Assembly: GCF_001571775.1 (NCBI RefSeq)
Contig: NZ_LRVM01000005.1
Location: 62,001 to 126,000 of the forward strand
Direction: 5' to 3'
Origin: Anaerotignum neopropionicum
GTDB taxonomy: Bacteria > Bacillota > Clostridia > Lachnospirales > Anaerotignaceae
Length of the DNA: 64,000 nt
The stretch's first letter is position 1. Every line of letters begins with the position of its first letter. Both the position numbers and the translations under genes were made by a program. Shown here one piece after another: positions 61,641-64,000 of this stretch. The notes beneath the pieces are model-generated. The model worked only from the letters and a program-made list of their open reading frames with translations. It had not been told where the DNA came from and did no database searches.

Positions 61641-62311
61641 AAATTTCCTCCTATCTTATATCCAATTCCCCGCACTGTTTCAATATATTGACCACAACCG
61701 CCCAGCTTTTGGCGAAGGGTTCTTATATGCACATCAATGGTGCGGTTTTCACCATCAAACCCATATCCCCAAATACGGTTCAGTAATTGATCCCTTGTCA
61801 TAACTCTTCCCTTGTTTTCCAGAAGCAGGCAAAGAAGCTCAAATTCCTTTAACGTAAGGACTACTTCTTTCCCATCAACCGTAACTTCATGACGAGATTG
61901 GCTGACAGACAACCCCCCAAGTACATATTCTGCCACTTCATCCTCTTGCTCCGTTCGGCGCAGCAGGGCTTTTACACGAGAAAGCAACTCCATCATACCA
62001 AAAGGCTTCGCTACATAATCATCGGCACCGCTATCTAAGCCAATTACCTTGTCAAATTCACTTCCCTTTGCCGTAAGTAAAATGATAGGTGTTTTTTTCG
62101 TTTTTGAAGACGCCCGAAGCTTTTTGAGGATACTGATTCCATCCTCCTCCGGCAGCATTAAATCTAACAATATTAAGGAAGGAACCTCTTTTTCCAGTGC
62201 AGCCCAAAAAGCGGAGGGTTTTTCAAATCCTTCCGCATCAAACCCGGCACTGTTTAAAGTATAAGCAACCAGCTCTCGAATACTGTTGTCATCCTCAACC
62301 AAATATATCAA
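61637..62311 (-). CDS. phoB: PhoB-type response regulator
   Basis: 224-residue OmpR/PhoB-family regulator. The receiver domain has acidic pair EDD near residue 6, phospho-acceptor Asp in ILLDLMLPEEDG and Lys in VAKPF; the C-terminal winged helix ends with RGIGYKIGG. I set the start at TTG 62311 (reading MIYLVEDDNS), because AAAGGA lies 8 bases before it; the TTG further up at 62329 has no site. Overlaps phoR by 4 bp. Confidence 0.92.
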   Translation of the reverse strand: MIYLVEDDNSIRELVAYTLNSAGFDAEGFEKPSAFWAALEKEVPSLILLDLMLPEEDGISILKKLRASSKTKKTPIILLTAKGSEFDKVIGLDSGADDYVAKPFGMMELLSRVKALLRRTEQEDEVAEYVLGGLSVSQSRHEVTVDGKEVVLTLKEFELLCLLLENKGRVMTRDQLLNRIWGYGFDGENRTIDVHIRTLRQKLGGCGQYIETVRGIGYKIGGNL

Positions 62312-62325
62312 AGCATAACATCCTT

Positions 62326-62985
62326 TCAAATTAAAGACTGTTCGTTTATCATCAGCTTAAAGTGTAAGTCCAGCTTTTCCGCTGCCTTCCGGCACATAAT
62401 CATACGCCCTAAAAATATTTCAAAATAATCCATGACTGATCCATAACGTGTATCAACCGTCAGCTTCAGCTTAATAATCGTATGTTCCTCATTGATTTTC
62501 AAAACCGCCTTTTTCACGGAATAATTTACTCTGTCGTGAATATCAAAGGTGGTTTTATCCTGATTTCTTACACGGCTTCGGCGTACGTCAGACTTATCAG
62601 CCAAAATCAACGCCGCTGCAATGGCGTTTACAGAAATTCCCGTGCCCTCGTCATGGTTGCCGATTGCCGTTACCACTGTTGCAATATCCTCCGGTGCCAT
62701 ATCCAGATTGTCAAGAATACGAAACGCCATAACCGCTCCGCTTTGGGAGTGATCCACCCTGTTTACTAGGTTTCCGATATCGTGCAAATATCCGGCAATT
62801 TTCCCCAATTCCACTTCCTGAGGAGAATAGCCCAATGTTTTTAAAATGTATTCCACCGACTCTGCAACCTTAGTTACATGGGCAAAGGAGTGCTCCGTAT
62901 AGCCCAATGCTGCCAATGATTCGTCCGCTTTTTTAATATAGGTGCGGATCCCTTCAATTTTTCTTATTTCTTCGTATGTTATCAT
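62326..62985 (-). CDS. HD-domain protein inside the pho operon
   Basis: 219-residue HD-superfamily phosphohydrolase-like protein. Metal-site residues are H in EHSFAHV, HD in AGYLHDIGNL, HSQSG and the NHDEG motif. The C-terminal 70 residues form a separate small domain. It overlaps phoU by 4 bp (ATGA), which places it firmly in the operon; its stop is just ahead of phoB. Family members hydrolyse nucleotides or phosphate esters; a role in a phosphate-related signal or in (p)ppGpp or cyclic nucleotide breakdown is speculation. I recall similar genes near pho genes in Clostridia. Confidence 0.8.
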   Translation of the reverse strand: MITYEEIRKIEGIRTYIKKADESLAALGYTEHSFAHVTKVAESVEYILKTLGYSPQEVELGKIAGYLHDIGNLVNRVDHSQSGAVMAFRILDNLDMAPEDIATVVTAIGNHDEGTGISVNAIAAALILADKSDVRRSRVRNQDKTTFDIHDRVNYSVKKAVLKINEEHTIIKLKLTVDTRYGSVMDYFEIFLGRMIMCRKAAEKLDLHFKLMINEQSLI

Positions 62986-63650
62986 TTATTCCCTTCTTCC
63001 ATTGCCATTTTTACGTGACTTCCTGTAATGGAATATTCAACCCACTCAGCAATATTTGTCGCATGGTCGCCAATACGTTCCAGATATTTTGCAATCATAA
63101 TTAAATCAATGCAAAATTCCCCATTTGCCTTATCCTTACCGATTAAGTCAATCAATTCCTGCTTAACTTCCACAAATAAATTATCCAAAACATCATCGTA
63201 TTCCATAACGCTTTTCGCCAGCTTCATATCCTTATTTACAAAGGAGTCTACGCTTTCCGTTACCATTTTTATTGCTGCAATCCCCATATCTCGAATATGC
63301 ACTTTACTTTTTGTGTCATTGTCCTTTAAAAAAGCTGTGATTTCTGCAATATCTGCCGCCTGATCACCAATACGCTCCATATCGGAAATCATCTTTAATG
63401 CGGAAGATATTAGGCGTAAGTCCCTTGCAACAGGCTGTTGTTGAAGCAAAAGGCGCATACATAAGGCTTCAATTTCCCTTTCTTTGCGGTCAATTTCATT
63501 TTCCTTTTCTGATGCTATCTGTGCAGCAACATCATCGTTTTCCAAAAAAGCTTTCATGGATGCATTAATCGCCTCTTCGCACAAAGCACCCATTTTAATC
63601 ATCTCTACATCTAATTGCTCTAACTGTGAGTCAAAACGACTTCTAACCAT
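62982..63650 (-). CDS. phoU: Phosphate transport regulator PhoU
   Basis: 222 residues, two PhoU helical bundle repeats, with the metal-binding E/DxxxD patterns (ISDMERIGDQAADIAE and AKYLERIGDHATNIAEW). PhoU links the Pst transporter with PhoR. It starts 3 bp from the pstB stop. Normal length. Confidence 0.94.
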   Translation of the reverse strand: MVRSRFDSQLEQLDVEMIKMGALCEEAINASMKAFLENDDVAAQIASEKENEIDRKEREIEALCMRLLLQQQPVARDLRLISSALKMISDMERIGDQAADIAEITAFLKDNDTKSKVHIRDMGIAAIKMVTESVDSFVNKDMKLAKSVMEYDDVLDNLFVEVKQELIDLIGKDKANGEFCIDLIMIAKYLERIGDHATNIAEWVEYSITGSHVKMAMEEGNK

Positions 63651-63652
63651 AA

Positions 63653-64000
63653 TCAGCCAAACCTCCCTGTGATATAATCCTCTGTACGTTTATCCTTTGG
63701 CATTGAAAAGAGCTCTTCCGTCTTATCAAATTCAACTACTTCGCCCAAAAGAAAAAAGGCTGTATTGTCAGAGATACGCGCTGCCTGTTGCATGTTATGC
63801 GTAACCATAACAATAGTGTACTCCTTTTTTAATTCTAAGGCAAGGTCTTCAATGCGGGAAGTTGAAATGGGGTCTAAGGCACTGGTGGGTTCATCCATGA
63901 GCAAAACCTCCGGCTGTACCGCCAAAGCACGAGCAATACAAAGTCTTTGCTGCTGTCCTCCACTCATCCCCAAAGCATTTTTTTTCAAACGATCCTTTAC
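63653..64000 (-). CDS. pstB: Phosphate ABC transporter ATP-binding protein (5' end outside window)
   Basis: C-terminal 115 or so residues of PstB. The ABC signature [19 protein letters not shown], Walker [14 protein letters not shown], and the switch His in [14 protein letters not shown] are all present, and the C-terminus [10 protein letters not shown] is typical of PstB. The gene continues past 64000 upstream. It energises phosphate uptake with PstCA, presumably encoded just outside the window. Confidence 0.95.
   Translation of the reverse strand, partial: VKDRLKKNALGMSGGQQQRLCIARALAVQPEVLLMDEPTSALDPISTSRIEDLALELKKEYTIVMVTHNMQQAARISDNTAFFLLGEVVEFDKTEELFSMPKDKRTEDYITGRFG

Overview
The window looks like a chromosomal segment of a low-GC anaerobic Clostridia bacterium, most likely Anaerotignum or a close relative (the former Clostridium propionicum group). 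The best evidence is the lactoyl-CoA dehydratase / propionate CoA-transferase operon. Its proteins agree closely with my memory of the C. propionicum enzymes, including a 524-residue Pct. Ferredoxin-linked 2-oxoacid oxidation, a type III glutamine synthetase, a Re-type citrate synthase and an [FeFe]-hydrogenase-like protein fit an amino-acid- and sugar-acid-fermenting anaerobe. I see no phage, IS element, rRNA, tRNA or CRISPR array.

Layout. 1-6532 (minus strand): polA, coaE, a membrane lytic transglycosylase, a peptide-binding lipoprotein and a galT-like gene cut by the window edge. 6535-7223: a mosaic repeat locus. 7224-8225: an orphan NMT1-like binding lipoprotein. 8698-13157 (plus): Re-citrate synthase, aconitase and NAD-isocitrate dehydrogenase, a 2-oxoglutarate (glutamate) supply module with its own promoter and terminator. 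13244-14815 (minus): a secreted SLH-CAP protein. 15178-20066 (minus): lcdC-lcdA-lcdB-pct, the core of the acrylate pathway, behind a strong promoter that overlaps a 13-bp tandem repeat. 21144-27087 (minus): zapA, a U32-family protein, an FtsW/RodA protein and a PBP transpeptidase. 27511-30816 (minus): a P-loop ATPase and a four-subunit 2-oxoacid:ferredoxin oxidoreductase (VOR type). 31290-33398 (minus): glnN. 33693-33953 (plus): a small unknown protein.

34355-51692 is a hexonate (sugar-acid) catabolic island. A long minus-strand operon carries a Zn-dependent polyol/hexonate dehydrogenase, D-galactonate dehydratase, a gluconokinase-like FGGY kinase, a TRAP importer (dctP, dctQ, dctM), 2-dehydro-3-deoxygalactonokinase, two KDPG/KDPGal aldolases, two D-2-hydroxyacid dehydrogenases, a 6-phosphogluconate dehydrogenase, an AEC transporter and an IlvD/Edd dehydratase. 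Diverging from it are a GntR/FCD regulator and an SDR oxidoreductase. The palindrome AAAATGCATT lies upstream of all three transcription units and is a candidate operator.

52035-55131 (minus): nadA-nadB-nadC for de novo NAD synthesis. 55686-57004 (plus): a 47-codon ORF coupled to a yibE/F membrane protein. 57371-59400 (minus): an [FeFe]-hydrogenase-like protein with a small membrane protein. 59985-64000 (minus): the phosphate regulon pstB (partial), phoU, an HD-domain protein, phoB and phoR, with ATGA-type overlaps from phoU to phoR.

Four intergenic gaps (near 6.7, 34.2, 51.9 and 57.2 kb) carry fragments of one mosaic family of hairpin-rich repeats. It includes a 60/61-bp unit tandemly repeated at two loci in opposite orientation. 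I did not find a clearly new defence or mobile system. The strongest leads are the repeat family, the candidate hexonate operator, the redundant hexonate enzymes, the HD protein inside the pho operon, the ATPase linked to VOR and the divergent hydrogenase.
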